From Pelagibius sp. Alg239-R121 (lineage in GTDB: Bacteria > Pseudomonadota > Alphaproteobacteria > Kiloniellales > Kiloniellaceae), in the NCBI RefSeq assembly GCF_947331435.1, contig NZ_CAMZOF010000004.1:124001-188000 (forward strand): a DNA stretch of 64,000 nucleotides, given 5' to 3'. This document shows positions 54,981-63,499 of the stretch, piece by piece (position 1 is the stretch's first letter; each line of letters opens with the position of its first letter). Below the pieces are notes generated by a model. It had not been told where the DNA came from and did not search any database. It was given only the letters and a program-made list of their open reading frames with translations. The translations under genes and the position numbers were made by a program.

Positions 54981-55973
54981 ATGCAGAAACGTGAACTTGG
55001 AACAGGTGGACCCAAGGTTAGTGCCATCGGATTGGGTTGCTGGAGTTTCGCCGGTGCCTACGGGCCCACCGATACGGCTGAAACACATGCCACTCTGGCC
55101 AAGGCACTGGATCTGGGCATCGATTTTCTCGACACCGCCAATGTCTACGGCAATGGTGTATCGGAACAGGCCATCGGCGCTTTCATCAAAGACAATCCAG
55201 GCCGCTTCAAGATCGCGACTAAGGGAGGGATCAAACGCGATCCCGAGACAAAGGTGCGCAGCTTCGACAATGGTCCAGAGCATCTGCGTATGATGCTGGA
55301 GCGCTCACTGGGGTATCTCGGTGTCGATTACGTCGATCTTTACTACATTCACCGGCGCGAAGCGGAGCGCCCGATCGAGGAGGTCATGGAGACCCTGCTG
55401 CGCTTCAAAGAGGAAGGTAAAATCGGCGGGATCGGCTTTTCGGAAATCTCTCCCTCCTCCCTGCGCCGCGCGCAGGCGGTCGGTCCGGTCATGGCCGTGC
55501 AGAACGAGTATTCGCTCTGGGCGCGCATGCCCGATATGGGCCTGATCCATGCTTGTAAGGAGCTCGGTGTGGCCTTCGTTCCTTTCTCGCCACTCGGCCG
55601 TGGGGTTTTTGCCGATCAATCGCCTGATCCCACGACCTTCCCGGCGGGCGATTTCCGTAAGAACAACCCGCGCTTCCTTGAGCCTAATTACAGCGCCAGC
55701 CTGAAGATCATCGATGTTTTCAAGCGCTACGCCGCCGATCGGGGCGTGACCTCCGTCGCATTGGCCCTGGCCTGGACTCTCTACCAGGGCAACCATCTGA
55801 TCCCCATTCCAGGTACCCGTTCACCAGCACATCTGGAAGACCTTGCCACCGCCGCGACGATCACTCTAACCCCGGACGATCTGGTCGAAATCGAGCGAAT
55901 CCTGCCGCGCGGATTTGCTCACGGCGACCGCTATTCCGATGCTCAGATCGTCGGCGTCGAACGCTATTGCTGA
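54981..55973 (+). CDS. Aldo/keto reductase
   Basis: The protein of about 330 residues starts MQKRELGTGGPKVSAIGLGCWSFAGAYG. It has the AKR tetrad: Asp and Tyr in DFLDTANVYGNG, Lys in KIATKGG and His in YYIHRRE. The C-terminal LALAWTLYQGNHLIPIPGTRSP is the NADP-binding segment of the family. GGGAGGTAGTGAGAG precedes ATG 54981. It is likely the last gene of the transcript with the Lin0512 pair. The substrate is unknown. Confidence 0.92.
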   Translation: MQKRELGTGGPKVSAIGLGCWSFAGAYGPTDTAETHATLAKALDLGIDFLDTANVYGNGVSEQAIGAFIKDNPGRFKIATKGGIKRDPETKVRSFDNGPEHLRMMLERSLGYLGVDYVDLYYIHRREAERPIEEVMETLLRFKEEGKIGGIGFSEISPSSLRRAQAVGPVMAVQNEYSLWARMPDMGLIHACKELGVAFVPFSPLGRGVFADQSPDPTTFPAGDFRKNNPRFLEPNYSASLKIIDVFKRYAADRGVTSVALALAWTLYQGNHLIPIPGTRSPAHLEDLATAATITLTPDDLVEIERILPRGFAHGDRYSDAQIVGVERYC

Positions 55974-56081
55974 GAAGCTTCTCGGTTTCCATGTGCAGCT
56001 AAGCAGACCCAGTGAAGATCCACTTTGCTGCCGGCTCCTTTGCGGCCACTCGGATGACAGCGGCCAAGAGTGTGAAATGCT

Positions 56082-56147
56082 CTCTAACTACATGAGTAGG
56101 AGGCGGATTCACATCGCTCACTAATTAAGTGAAAAACGATCAGTCTC
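56082..56147 (+). repeat. Dispersed intergenic repeat, copy D
   Basis: It starts CTCTAACTACATGAGTAGG, includes CGGATTCAC, and ends with TAAGTGAAAAACGATCAGTCTC. It is most similar to copy B at 2859-2925 (read on the minus strand). Confidence 0.65.
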
Positions 56148-56261
56148 AAACCGGTCCTAGTGATAAAGCCGAGACAGAGCTCGTCGCGCGTTTGACGTGG
56201 TTCAACCACAGAATTTCACTGTTACCACCGGCTCAAACATTCGCATAATCTTCTCGAAACA

Positions 56262-56279
56262 TCATGCAAAAATGCATGA
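56262..56279. promoter_or_regulatory. Palindrome TCATGCA-AAAA-TGCATGA
   Basis: A 7-bp inverted repeat with a 4-nt spacer in the gap upstream of the giant protease gene. Possible regulator site; no family assigned. Confidence 0.35.
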
Positions 56280-56319
56280 CCATCATGTGAATTTTCCTGT
56301 TCAAGTTGTGATTAAAAAA

Positions 56320-56333
56320 ATGTAAGCTTACAT
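56320..56333. promoter_or_regulatory. 14-bp perfect palindrome ATGTAAGCTTACAT
   Basis: Perfectly symmetric, in an AT-rich stretch directly before a small ATG at 56334. Possible operator of an unknown regulator. Confidence 0.4.
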
Positions 56334-56480
56334 ATGAAAAAAACACCTCCAGGGCTGCTAAATCAGGTCTGGATCAGGCGGTTGATGCTGGGTGTTGCCG
56401 GTCTGGCTTGTTCTTTTTTTCAGGGCAGGTTCGCTCTTGGTCGACGCGGGCGAGAGTGTAAGAAATAATCTAACAAGCTG

Positions 56481-56497
56481 ATAAATAGACTATTTAT
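56481..56497. promoter_or_regulatory. Palindrome ATAAATA-GAC-TATTTAT
   Basis: A 7-bp inverted repeat with a 3-nt centre, in the same gap. AT-rich; it may be an operator or simply promoter-like sequence. Confidence 0.3.
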
Positions 56498-56955
56498 ATC
56501 TGGACTCGACCAACGGATTCAAGCGGTGGATGAGGGCAAGGTTCCGTCTGACGTTGACATGCGACAGGTACGGCCTTTTCCACATGAGCTTACCTGTCGA
56601 ATTTGAATGAGGTGGAAGGGTTCCACCAGAGAGTTTGCTTTTCACCGGGTCAGTCCGTTCTCTTTGGTTGCAACAATTGTCCGGGTTGTTACTGGCGCTG
56701 AAGGCGACTTGTCGGCTCCTGGTAGAGAGAGCTGCCGTTGTTGGGGTTTGGCTGCTCAGAAGGATCCCGATCACCGTCGCAAGTGATTTAGAGGGCGAGT
56801 TTGTCAATGCCGGATTGTGCTGCGGTTATTGGGAGTTCCGCGGTGAAGGAGTGCGAGGAAAAAGCGGCGTTAGTTAAGAAACGCGGGGCACCCGCCAGCC
56901 TGTTTGAATCCTGTTCGCGCATGGCTGCAAACACCGAACCCATGAGGTCCTAACA

Positions 56956-59900
56956 ATGCTTGTTTCCAAAACGAGGCGTCTTAAGCGCCAAGAGAATTGT
57001 ACTTCTAAAATGAGCGGCGGCAAACGCTTGGTGTCGCTCTCGATAAAAGGCCTGCCGCAGGTTTATGCGCGCACGCTCTGGGCGGTTGATTCCAGCGCCA
57101 CGACGATTTGGTTTGTTGAGGGGCGAGAAGTTCACCGTTATCGCATTCATCGTAAAAGTGACTTTCCTTATGCGGAAAAGGTCTGCTCTACCGAACTGCC
57201 AGGCGAGGTAAGCAAGATTGTTACCGCAGAAGATGGTGCGTTCTTTGCCGTTCTCGACCGTGATTGCGAGACTTGGGAAATTGTCGAAATCGGTGATGCG
57301 TCAAGCCGGGCCGTGAAGCGGCTTGATAGAGAACCTACCGCGATTGCGGCGACCCGACGTAGCCTTGTTTTCGTGACTCCCGGACAGGGGCTTGATCGAC
57401 CTGAACTGATAGTTCTCGGCCGGCGCGACGGCCGCGTGGCAAGGCGCCTGCCTCTTGCGTCAGAAAATGTGCGCATACGGGTTGGTGCCGGAGACGAAGT
57501 GCTTATTGCTGAACAGGGCGGCCGTCTGCGGTATGTCGATACGTCCAGACGCGAAGATAATTGTGGGCGAGATCCCGTTCCGCCCAGAACGCCGCCGGGG
57601 CAACCGGACGATTGTGACAAATGCCACGCTGGCTGTGGCTGCCGGTGCAAACCGCCCCGCCGACCCGGCGGGCATGACGAAGTGCCGGGTGATCCGCCGA
57701 GACAACCGAACGATCCGGACGGGCAGTGCGTTCCCGGTGATGACGGCGTGCCGGATCGCTGCTGGGTGACGACCTATTTGAACGGCAAGGTGATCCGCAT
57801 AAACATATGCGAGCCAACGGATCCAACCTGCGTGGCAACGACCGGTTTTCAGGTGCGCCGCATCGACCGGACAAGACGTGCGCTCATCGCGACATCTGAC
57901 GATGGCCGCCGTCGTGCGGTCCTTGAGTCGGATACACTGCGCGTCCTTCACCAAACGCGTACAGATCAGGCCGCCGTTGCCATGGCGTCGGCAGCTGCCG
58001 CGGATGCCCTTTTTCTGCAGACCGAAGCCGGTGAGATCCAACTGCTGGATGCGGCACCGCTCCTGAGCTTGGATGTCGCTGCACCCGTTACTCGCTCAGC
58101 CGTTCATGACGGCGAGAGCCCGGTCACTCAGTACAGCCGGGATGGAGTTCAGGTCGGCCTGCGGACGGTTCTGATAATACCGGTACTGGAGCCGGGACAA
58201 GCCTACACCGGCAACACCGATGAGATCGCCGACTATTATGAGATGCAGGATATATTGGCGCGGGTGCAGGATTTCTATGAAGAAGCAACCTATGACCAGC
58301 AGCCCGATCACTTTGGTTTAAGCGTTCGGTTCCTTTGGTTCGGAGCTCATACACCAACGGTCTACACCGGACCACCGGTGCGAATCGAAAAGCCGTTGAA
58401 AGAATATTGGGGTCCTGCATGGGACCCGGGCCACATCAAGAGCAGCGTTGATGTTCCGATGACAGGCCTGATGTTGGGTTTTTCCGGGGATGAACGCCTT
58501 GAAATAACCTGCGAGCCCTCGCCTGAAGAAACCTATGATCCGTTGAACTTTACGATCCGTTTTCCCGCTGCAAGCTATCGAAGCCGGATCTCGAATGGCA
58601 CACCGGCAGTTACTTATCAGGCGTCTCTTATGCCGGCGCGAGCAATCGCTGTCGATGGCGTTGACAGGCAAGGAGCGAACTTCTTTATTTCGGTCGATAC
58701 GTCGATCCTTTCCGGACAGACAGTCCTCGAACTGACGCGTCTTGAACTCATCGGTTCGACCGATCCGCTGGAGGCTCTTGCTGATGTACTGGAAGAGCTG
58801 CTGGAGAGCGCAGAGCCGGGGTTGTTCCAACGCCCATCGGTCGTTTGGCATGACGACGGTGATGAAACCGGCATGCTTCATGTCACATTGCTCTTTGCCG
58901 ATGCGCCTGGCGGGGTCGCTCCGCGCGTCACGAACTTCAACATTGACGATCTGCTAAATCATGTCGGTAGTGGATCGACTGCAGCAACCTTTTCGATTCC
59001 TGGGGATGAAGGCACGCTTCAGTCTTATCTGCGTCGCAACGTGACTGATGCCCATGTGAGGAATTCGGAGTTTGGGCCGGATCTGTCGGAGTCCTATTTC
59101 GACCTCGACAACAACTGGCAACCCTGGGTGCGCTTGGAAGCCGGTGTGCTCGAAACACGAATAAGCTTATCCACAAAGCATGGACGCGATCCGGCTGTCA
59201 TCCGTTTCGACAATCAGATCGGGCTGGATCAGATCGGCATGGATATGCCTGTTGAAGGGATCGGCGCAGATGCCTCCTACAGCGGGGGCGGTGGCCCAAA
59301 ATTCGAAAACAATGACCTGTTTGACGATGTCTATACAGCGATGATCGACGCCGCAATCGATAGCTGGGCCGGACCGGCAGAGGCCGCCATCGACGCAATC
59401 AACAGGCGATTTAACTGCATCGGACTTGAGCAATTTCCTTTCGAATGCGCATTCGATCTCATTCACTCTGTTGTTGTGACTCCCGTCTACCCCGGCCCGC
59501 CGTTTAGCGGAACGAGCACGGAACCGGATTTGGTGAATGGTGAACGCGGCGCGTCAAAAGGCACGACGATGTCGGATCTCAAGGCCGAAGAGCGCGCGAA
59601 GCCGGTGCTGCCGATTTCATCGAATCGCCGCAAAATCATTATGAAAATTGCAGTAGACAGCGCGACAGACTCTGACCGCGCGAGCCGAAGTGCTGGGACG
59701 CTCGCGCACGAACTCGGCCATGCCTTGTTGGGCCTTCCCGATCTTTACAGCGGAGGCAGTTTCCGTTCGGACGTGCGCTACATGGGCGGGCATTGCCTGA
59801 TGGGTGACAGCGGTTCTTTTGCTCATTTCTGCGCTTACAACAAACGCATCAAGGGTTGGCTTGATGATGATGCAATCCTTATCCTGGATCGGCCCTCGGG

Positions 59901-61536
59901 TGAGGAAGAAATCGATCAGGAAGTTGTGCTTATTCAGTTGGAGCATTGGGATCCGACTTTCGACGCCGCGACGTTAGATGCGATTGCGCAAACTGCGTTG
60001 AGCGGCATGGCTCCGGGTACGCCGGTTAAGGCAGCGGTTTATCTGCGGCTCGGAGGTGACGGCCGGCAGTTTGATATTCTCGAGTTGCGCGGACCTGGAC
60101 AGCGGTTTTCCAACGGCATCACGCCGCCGCGCGTCGTCGTCAGCAATGCCATTGACCCTGACGACGACAGCCGTTATTCCGACATCGAGGTCGAGGGCGC
60201 TGGAACGACCGAAGACGTGCTGGAGCGTTACCGTAGAAAAGTGCACCTGCTATCCAGCGCATTGCGAGAGACGACAATCGGCACTGCTGATGCGACTTAC
60301 GATTTTGCTTCGGATCCGGAGTTTCCCGAAGTTGGGCTGACGGTCCAACTGCTGGAATGGGGGACCGGGTCGACGTCATCCGGAAGTTTCTCTATTGCCC
60401 GGTTGCAAATCGCTTGGGAGCGCGGGGCGGCCATCAACCTGGGTTTCAAAGATGCGACCCCTGACTGGCAAAGCCCGGACATCGCCGTCATCCGGCCGGA
60501 AGACATAGATGACGCTGGGAATTTCGAATTTCCCGAAGATCAGGAGGACGTTGAGTATTTCCGGATACCGCCGGAAGGCGGCGCGTCGTTACCTCACGAG
60601 ATTGCCGTGAAGGTGTGGAACTTTGGTGATGCGACGGCCGAAAACGTTCAGATCGGGTTGATCCGGCGAAGGCCGAAAGGCGGCGGTGGTGGCGATTGGG
60701 AGAACGACGCTGAGTTTTTGGAAACGCTACCCGACCCGGTGCCGCCATCGACGGATCAGTCCCCGCCAATCATTTCCTTTGATTGGGAAGTCGAAGAAGA
60801 CTCTGAAACTCATCTTTGCTTTCGTGCGCAGATTGGAGATCGCGATGTTCCCCGGAACAATGACGGGGTTGCGCTGGCCTCGGATGACACGGATGCGTCC
60901 AACGACTGGGCACAGCAAAACGTGTTCGAATTCGAAGCCGAAGCCGACAGTCCTCCTGATCCCGTTGAGTTTACGTTCGAGGTCAATAACGCGGGGTCAT
61001 ACGTCGAGGATGTCTCGGTTGTGCCTGCTGGTCTCGATGCCGGGGCAGTGGTGAAGGTTACGCCGGACCGGATGAGAATTGCGCCGAGGTCGCGCGGTTA
61101 CTTTCGCGTTCGGGCTGAGTTGAGCGAGCGTTTGCTCTACGCGAATTGCGGAAAAGACATCGATTTCCGGCTGGAGGTCCTGCGGCTGGAAGATCACGCG
61201 CAGGAGCGCTGGGGCGCATCGCGCTACGTCATCAAACCGAGATTCAGAACCGAAACCGTCTTAAACGGCGGATTAATGCCGGAACGGCTGACACTCTTCG
61301 GTCATGTTAGCCCCGATGTGGGCGCGCAGGATGTGTTGCTGCAGATTCAGCGTGTCGGCCGCCCGACAGTTTGGACGAGAGTGCCGCTTGGCCCCGCGTC
61401 GACATTCGATTTCGAAATTGAAGACGACTTTCCGGCCAATGAAGAAGTTCGCGCCGTCGCTTACTTTGACGGCAGCTTCGAGCATGCGAAATCTCGCTCA
61501 AAGCCAGTATCGTTGACCTGGCAGGTACAAGGGTAA
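56956..61536 (+). CDS. Giant M6-like metalloprotease with beta-propeller-like N-terminus
   Basis: The 1526-residue protein starts MLVSKTRRLKRQ. Residues about 30-200 and 270-390 have repeated short beta-strand blades (propeller-like), interrupted by a Pro/Gly/Asp/Cys-rich insertion at about 200-273 with eight Cys. The protease part begins near 405 with VLIIPVLEPGQ, then VQDFYEEATYDQQPDHFGLSV, as in M6 peptidases, and has the zinc motif HELGHALLGLPD (H918, E919, H922, D929). RYMGGHCLMGDSG follows, with the Met-turn-like Met. The C-terminus has CARDB-like domains (near 1212 and 1340). No signal peptide is visible, which is odd for this family. ATG 57010 is another possible start. Confidence 0.75.
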   Translation: MLVSKTRRLKRQENCTSKMSGGKRLVSLSIKGLPQVYARTLWAVDSSATTIWFVEGREVHRYRIHRKSDFPYAEKVCSTELPGEVSKIVTAEDGAFFAVLDRDCETWEIVEIGDASSRAVKRLDREPTAIAATRRSLVFVTPGQGLDRPELIVLGRRDGRVARRLPLASENVRIRVGAGDEVLIAEQGGRLRYVDTSRREDNCGRDPVPPRTPPGQPDDCDKCHAGCGCRCKPPRRPGGHDEVPGDPPRQPNDPDGQCVPGDDGVPDRCWVTTYLNGKVIRINICEPTDPTCVATTGFQVRRIDRTRRALIATSDDGRRRAVLESDTLRVLHQTRTDQAAVAMASAAAADALFLQTEAGEIQLLDAAPLLSLDVAAPVTRSAVHDGESPVTQYSRDGVQVGLRTVLIIPVLEPGQAYTGNTDEIADYYEMQDILARVQDFYEEATYDQQPDHFGLSVRFLWFGAHTPTVYTGPPVRIEKPLKEYWGPAWDPGHIKSSVDVPMTGLMLGFSGDERLEITCEPSPEETYDPLNFTIRFPAASYRSRISNGTPAVTYQASLMPARAIAVDGVDRQGANFFISVDTSILSGQTVLELTRLELIGSTDPLEALADVLEELLESAEPGLFQRPSVVWHDDGDETGMLHVTLLFADAPGGVAPRVTNFNIDDLLNHVGSGSTAATFSIPGDEGTLQSYLRRNVTDAHVRNSEFGPDLSESYFDLDNNWQPWVRLEAGVLETRISLSTKHGRDPAVIRFDNQIGLDQIGMDMPVEGIGADASYSGGGGPKFENNDLFDDVYTAMIDAAIDSWAGPAEAAIDAINRRFNCIGLEQFPFECAFDLIHSVVVTPVYPGPPFSGTSTEPDLVNGERGASKGTTMSDLKAEERAKPVLPISSNRRKIIMKIAVDSATDSDRASRSAGTLAHELGHALLGLPDLYSGGSFRSDVRYMGGHCLMGDSGSFAHFCAYNKRIKGWLDDDAILILDRPSGEEEIDQEVVLIQLEHWDPTFDAATLDAIAQTALSGMAPGTPVKAAVYLRLGGDGRQFDILELRGPGQRFSNGITPPRVVVSNAIDPDDDSRYSDIEVEGAGTTEDVLERYRRKVHLLSSALRETTIGTADATYDFASDPEFPEVGLTVQLLEWGTGSTSSGSFSIARLQIAWERGAAINLGFKDATPDWQSPDIAVIRPEDIDDAGNFEFPEDQEDVEYFRIPPEGGASLPHEIAVKVWNFGDATAENVQIGLIRRRPKGGGGGDWENDAEFLETLPDPVPPSTDQSPPIISFDWEVEEDSETHLCFRAQIGDRDVPRNNDGVALASDDTDASNDWAQQNVFEFEAEADSPPDPVEFTFEVNNAGSYVEDVSVVPAGLDAGAVVKVTPDRMRIAPRSRGYFRVRAELSERLLYANCGKDIDFRLEVLRLEDHAQERWGASRYVIKPRFRTETVLNGGLMPERLTLFGHVSPDVGAQDVLLQIQRVGRPTVWTRVPLGPASTFDFEIEDDFPANEEVRAVAYFDGSFEHAKSRSKPVSLTWQVQG

Positions 61537-61563
61537 CGACGATCCTGAGGCCGGCCTAGCGAG

Positions 61564-61604
61564 GGACGATCGTTTTACTTTGAGTCGAAGCAAAACGATC
61601 GTCC
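61564..61604. terminator. Bidirectional hairpin between convergent genes
   Basis: GGACGATCGTTTT (61564-61576) pairs perfectly with AAAACGATCGTCC (61592-61604); an inner CTT/AAG extends the stem after one mismatch. It lies between the protease (plus) and the catalase-like gene (minus) and probably ends both transcripts. Confidence 0.7.
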
Positions 61605-61669
61605 ACACGAGGGCAGTCTGAGTTCTGCCCATTTCGTTCGTGTTGCTGGCTTGACTACTCTTCTTGCTG

Positions 61670-62728
61670 CTATTCGGAGCGCCTACCGAAGGACACACCA
61701 TAGGCTGGGTTGCGGATGGCCAGGATCGGGTCGTCGGTTGGCCCGATTCCCGTCGGCAGATTGTTGGGATCGAAGACGAAGCCGGTACAATCATCGTCCG
61801 CACCTTTCTCGACGACCCGGTCGATCACCAGCCGGCCAACATTGACCTTGCGGCGGGAGTCCGGCCAGACGGCAGTTGGATCGTTGAGCGGATCACCGAC
61901 CTCCGCGACCTGCAGCGAGATCTCCCATTGGGCGGGCCCGCGCACCAGGCGGTCACGCAGTTCCTGTTCAAGGAAGCTGTCGGGGAAGGTTTCTTCCTGC
62001 TCCTTGGTCAGGCCCTCGAAGCCGCCGACCGGCTCGACGCTCCAACGTGCTGCACGTTCTTCTACCCCATGATCCTCGAAGAGAAAGGCATGGGTCGAAA
62101 AGTAAGGTGCGGTGGCGTAGCTCGCAGGAGGCGGGGTTTTGGAGACGTAGTTCAAGTGCGCCATGACGTTGGGATTGGCTTCGTTAAAGGCCTTAATCTT
62201 GGCCGGGTCTTTCTGGCCCGTCGCCGGGTCGGCGGTGCGGACCTTCAGAAACTCGACGAACTGTGCGGGGTTGGCGGCAAAGAAGACCGGCGCAGAGATC
62301 ATCACCAGATCCAGCTCTTCTTCATTCGGCAGATGAAAGCGAACGCCGAGGCCGCGTACGGAACGCCCTTTGTCGGAGGCTTTCGGATTGCCGCCACCGA
62401 TCGAGAAGCGGGCGGTCACCGGCATCGCGGAACCTTGGAACAATGGCGTGGTCGAGAAGTCCCTGCCGTGCGGGGAAGGGATGAACTGGCCTGCGGCACA
62501 AAAACCCTTGGCATGGGAGCTACGTTCTTTCGCATGCCGGCCAAAGACGCCGTTCAGTGCATTGATCGTGTCTTCCGGGCTGGGTTGGGCATCGGCTGCC
62601 TGGGCGAAAGAGGCTGGGCTGGTGAGAAGTGTCATGGCGAGGAGTCCTGCTGCAAAGGTTCCGATTGATCTAGTGGTGCCTGACGCCGGTCTGGCGTGTG
62701 CTGGGCGGTCTGCGTGCGATTTCCGCAT
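61670..62728 (-). CDS. Periplasmic catalase-family peroxidase
   Basis: The 352-residue protein has a signal peptide (SIGTFAAGLLAMTLLTSPASFAQA) and a shortened catalase fold: distal His72 in SSHAKGFCAAGQF, RGLGVRFHLPNEEELDLVMISAPVFFAANPAQFVEFLK, and the proximal heme Tyr343 in NPAYGVSFGRR. SrpA/KatA-type small catalase relatives act as heme peroxidases and are often exported. GGAAGGGAG precedes the ATG. It is divergent from the Cys-rich regulator at 62880; 151 nt with a palindrome lie between. Confidence 0.9.
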   Translation of the reverse strand: MRKSHADRPAHARPASGTTRSIGTFAAGLLAMTLLTSPASFAQAADAQPSPEDTINALNGVFGRHAKERSSHAKGFCAAGQFIPSPHGRDFSTTPLFQGSAMPVTARFSIGGGNPKASDKGRSVRGLGVRFHLPNEEELDLVMISAPVFFAANPAQFVEFLKVRTADPATGQKDPAKIKAFNEANPNVMAHLNYVSKTPPPASYATAPYFSTHAFLFEDHGVEERAARWSVEPVGGFEGLTKEQEETFPDSFLEQELRDRLVRGPAQWEISLQVAEVGDPLNDPTAVWPDSRRKVNVGRLVIDRVVEKGADDDCTGFVFDPNNLPTGIGPTDDPILAIRNPAYGVSFGRRSE

Positions 62729-62787
62729 GATTGCTCCCTTCCGGATTTCTGTGGTGGCGAGACGCTATCACATATAAAAACAATAAC

Positions 62788-62803
62788 AACAATTAATATT
62801 GTT
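62788..62803. promoter_or_regulatory. Palindrome AACAAT-TAAT-ATTGTT
   Basis: A 6-bp inverted repeat with a 4-nt spacer, flanked by further symmetric sequence (ATAAC...GTTAT), in an AT-rich divergent promoter between the catalase-like gene and the regulator. It is the likely binding site of that regulator. Confidence 0.5.
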
Positions 62804-62879
62804 ATAATTATCATTTTTCATTGAATTTCAAGCGATATGGATATAAATAATTGGAGAATAAGAGAAAACGGGTGAAGCC

Positions 62880-63479
62880 ATGTCCACGAAGGACGATATC
62901 CTTTCGCTGTTGCGGCGCGAATCGCTGACTGTTACCGAACTTTCAGCCCGGTTGGACGTTACCCGCAATGCGGTGATCGTGCCCCTGCGTCAGCTTGAAG
63001 CTGACGGCTTGATCCAAGGCGCCGAGCGCCGGGACAAGAGAGTGGGGAAACCGGCGCTTGAATACACTGCCGTGGCGGGCCGGGAGGATGTAGCGTCGCG
63101 CGCCTATCCACCTTTTGCCGAACTCTTACTGCAAACGCTGCCCGAACATCTCTCGCGCGATCAGATCAGCCGCTTGATGCAGCAGGTCGGCCGGAAGATG
63201 GCCACCCATCTGGACGCGGATGCAGAAGCAGGCTTCTCCGAACGCCTTAAGGCGGCGACCGATTTTGCCGACAGCGTCGGCGCCGAGACTGTGGTTGAGG
63301 AAACGGGTGACGGCGCGGTAGTGCGCAGTTATAGCTGTCCGCTCGGGCGGGCCGTCCGTCAGGAGGCTTGCGTATGCTCAGTCATCGCCGCTTTCTTCGC
63401 CGAGGTGACGGACGCCGAGGTTGACGAGCAGTGCGATCGGGGCGAGAAGCTCTTTTGCAAGTTCGTGATCACTGAGTAA
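62880..63479 (+). CDS. Winged-helix regulator with C-terminal cysteine cluster (SufR-like pattern)
   Basis: The 199-residue protein has an N-terminal winged helix (MSTKDDILSLLRRESLTVTELSARLDVTRNAVIVPLRQLEADGLIQ) and a C-terminal ligand domain with five Cys: C153, C164, C166, C185 and C193. SufR-type regulators hold an Fe-S cluster with a similar C-x10-12-C...C...C arrangement in CPLxxV...C...C...F. It faces a catalase-like peroxidase gene across a palindromic promoter, so control by oxidative or Fe-S status is plausible, by inference. Confidence 0.82.
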   Translation: MSTKDDILSLLRRESLTVTELSARLDVTRNAVIVPLRQLEADGLIQGAERRDKRVGKPALEYTAVAGREDVASRAYPPFAELLLQTLPEHLSRDQISRLMQQVGRKMATHLDADAEAGFSERLKAATDFADSVGAETVVEETGDGAVVRSYSCPLGRAVRQEACVCSVIAAFFAEVTDAEVDEQCDRGEKLFCKFVITE

Positions 63480-63499
63480 CCGGCGTCAAGGAGTAGGGC

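Larger units (their letters stand above)
55974..56955. other. 982-nt palindrome-rich gap before the giant protease
   Basis: I see no credible gene. Small ORFs at 56334-56459 and 56635-56877 and one on the minus strand at 56490-56807 have no recognisable family. The gap carries dispersed repeat copy D (56082-56147) and three palindromes (56262-56279, 56320-56333, 56481-56497). It is much AT-richer than the genes around it and is probably the promoter region of the 1526-residue protein. Confidence 0.55.

Noticed and set aside
55972-55983. GAGAAGCTTCTC palindrome at the end of the aldo/keto reductase
   Set aside because: Too short, and no U-run; not a convincing terminator.
56334-56459. 41-codon ORF in the large gap, starting with Met-Lys-Lys
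   Set aside because: No ribosome site, no family; a second frame in the same stretch is equally protein-like.
56635-56877. 80-codon ORF in the large gap, hydrophobic start
   Set aside because: No ribosome site or recognisable domain; it may be chance or an eroded remnant.
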